Assembly (NCBI GenBank): GCA_937885465.1
Contig: CAKZZM010000074.1
Location: 1-5,173, forward strand
Length of the DNA: 5,173 bases
From: an uncultured Bacteroidales bacterium
GTDB lineage: Bacteria > Bacteroidota > Bacteroidia > Bacteroidales > Paludibacteraceae
Direction: 5' to 3'
Below are positions 5,019 to 5,173 of the stretch, piece after piece. The stretch's first letter is position 1. Each line of letters opens with the position of its first letter. The notes under the pieces were generated by a model. The model worked only from the letters and a program-made list of their open reading frames with translations, did no database searches and was not told the origin of the DNA. Both the position numbers and the translations under genes were made by a program.

Positions 5019-5083
5019 TATCCGCATTTTAGTGCAAATTTGCACCTTTTTGCGGTTTAGCTGGATTTCTATCCGCATTTTAG
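5019..5083 (+). repeat. Two copies of a 14-bp direct repeat
   Basis: TATCCGCATTTTAG occurs at 5019-5032 and again, identically, at 5070-5083, a period of 51 bases. Each copy is followed directly by a different palindromic segment. Only two copies are visible and the bases between differ from the flanks, so this is not a CRISPR array as far as the window shows. It may be the edge of a longer repeat set or protein-binding sites. Confidence 0.6.
5022..5055 (+). other. Nested palindrome with T-run in the tail region
   Basis: GTGCAAATTTGCAC (5032-5045) is a perfect 14-bp palindrome. It is nested inside CCGCA (5022-5026) and TGCGG (5051-5055), which pair with each other, and is followed by CTTTTT. 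It could be a weak terminator for transcripts from the dehydrogenase operon or a site for a dimeric regulator. The sequence does not tell which. Confidence 0.4.
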
Positions 5084-5085
5084 CC

Positions 5086-5107
5086 CAAAACGGTCATTAG
5101 CGTTTTG
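5086..5107 (+). other. Hairpin in the tail region
   Basis: CAAAACG (5086-5092) pairs with CGTTTTG (5101-5107) around an eight-base loop. It follows the second copy of the 14-bp repeat. A T-rich stretch (TTTATTTTTG) follows 12 bases later, too far for a typical intrinsic terminator. The rest of 4963-5173 is AT-rich and has no gene I can support. A last small inverted repeat, CAATGG/CCATTG, lies at 5156-5171. Confidence 0.35.
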
Positions 5108-5173
5108 ATGATTATGGCTTTATTTTTGATTAGATTTTTTGCCGATTTGATGGCGCAATGGGGTTCCATTGTA

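Noticed and set aside
5019..5083. CRISPR array
   Set aside because: Only two 14-bp copies are present, shorter than CRISPR repeats, with a palindrome in place of a unique spacer and no cas genes.
5121..5128. TATTTTTG as a further promoter box
   Set aside because: It fits TAnnTTTG, but no -33 element lies at the right spacing and the region is T-rich, so chance matches are expected.

Overview
The window looks like Bacteroidales DNA (Bacteroides, Prevotella or a relative). Two start-proximal boxes match the Bacteroidetes sigma consensus TAnnTTTG (240-247 and 3644-3651). Start codons lack Shine-Dalgarno sequences, and the proteins resemble Bacteroidales families. This assignment comes from motifs and remembered families, not from a database search.

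Layout, all genes on the + strand: (1) 1-120, the last 39 codons of an unrecognised gene, closed by an intrinsic terminator at 180-214. (2) 217-1235, a two-gene operon with its own promoter: a 107-aa DUF6922-like protein overlapping by 11 bp a 218-aa AbiEii-type nucleotidyltransferase, arranged like a toxin-antitoxin or abortive-infection pair. (3) 1236-1594, about 360 bases without a credible gene but dense in paired structure: an H-type pseudoknot, five local hairpins, a 22-bp long-range helix, and a competing 9-bp helix that crosses it. This is the most unusual part of the window. (4) 1595-3466, a 623-aa FkbH-like HAD-IIIC protein with a GNAT-like middle and an unassigned C-terminal half, followed by an intrinsic terminator. 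(5) 3644-4876, a promoter box and an intact YqhD/BDH-type iron-dependent alcohol dehydrogenase. (6) 4876-4962, the first 28 codons of an aldo/keto reductase, cut off by a stop. (7) 4963-5173, AT-rich DNA with a repeated 14-mer and several palindromes, and no recognised gene.

Composition is mosaic. The alcohol dehydrogenase is GC-rich (38 of 60 bases in 3901-3960), while the FkbH-like gene is AT-rich (25 of 60 in 2041-2100, 16 of 60 in 2821-2880). I read this as an accessory segment, carrying the defence-like pair, the structured element and the FkbH-like gene, next to more typical chromosomal metabolic genes. The dehydrogenase and reductase fragment were probably one redox operon whose second gene has been lost. 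The structured region lies directly upstream of the FkbH-like start codon. It could be a regulatory leader, a stand-alone non-coding RNA, or a remnant of a hairpin-ended mobile element; the sequence alone does not decide.
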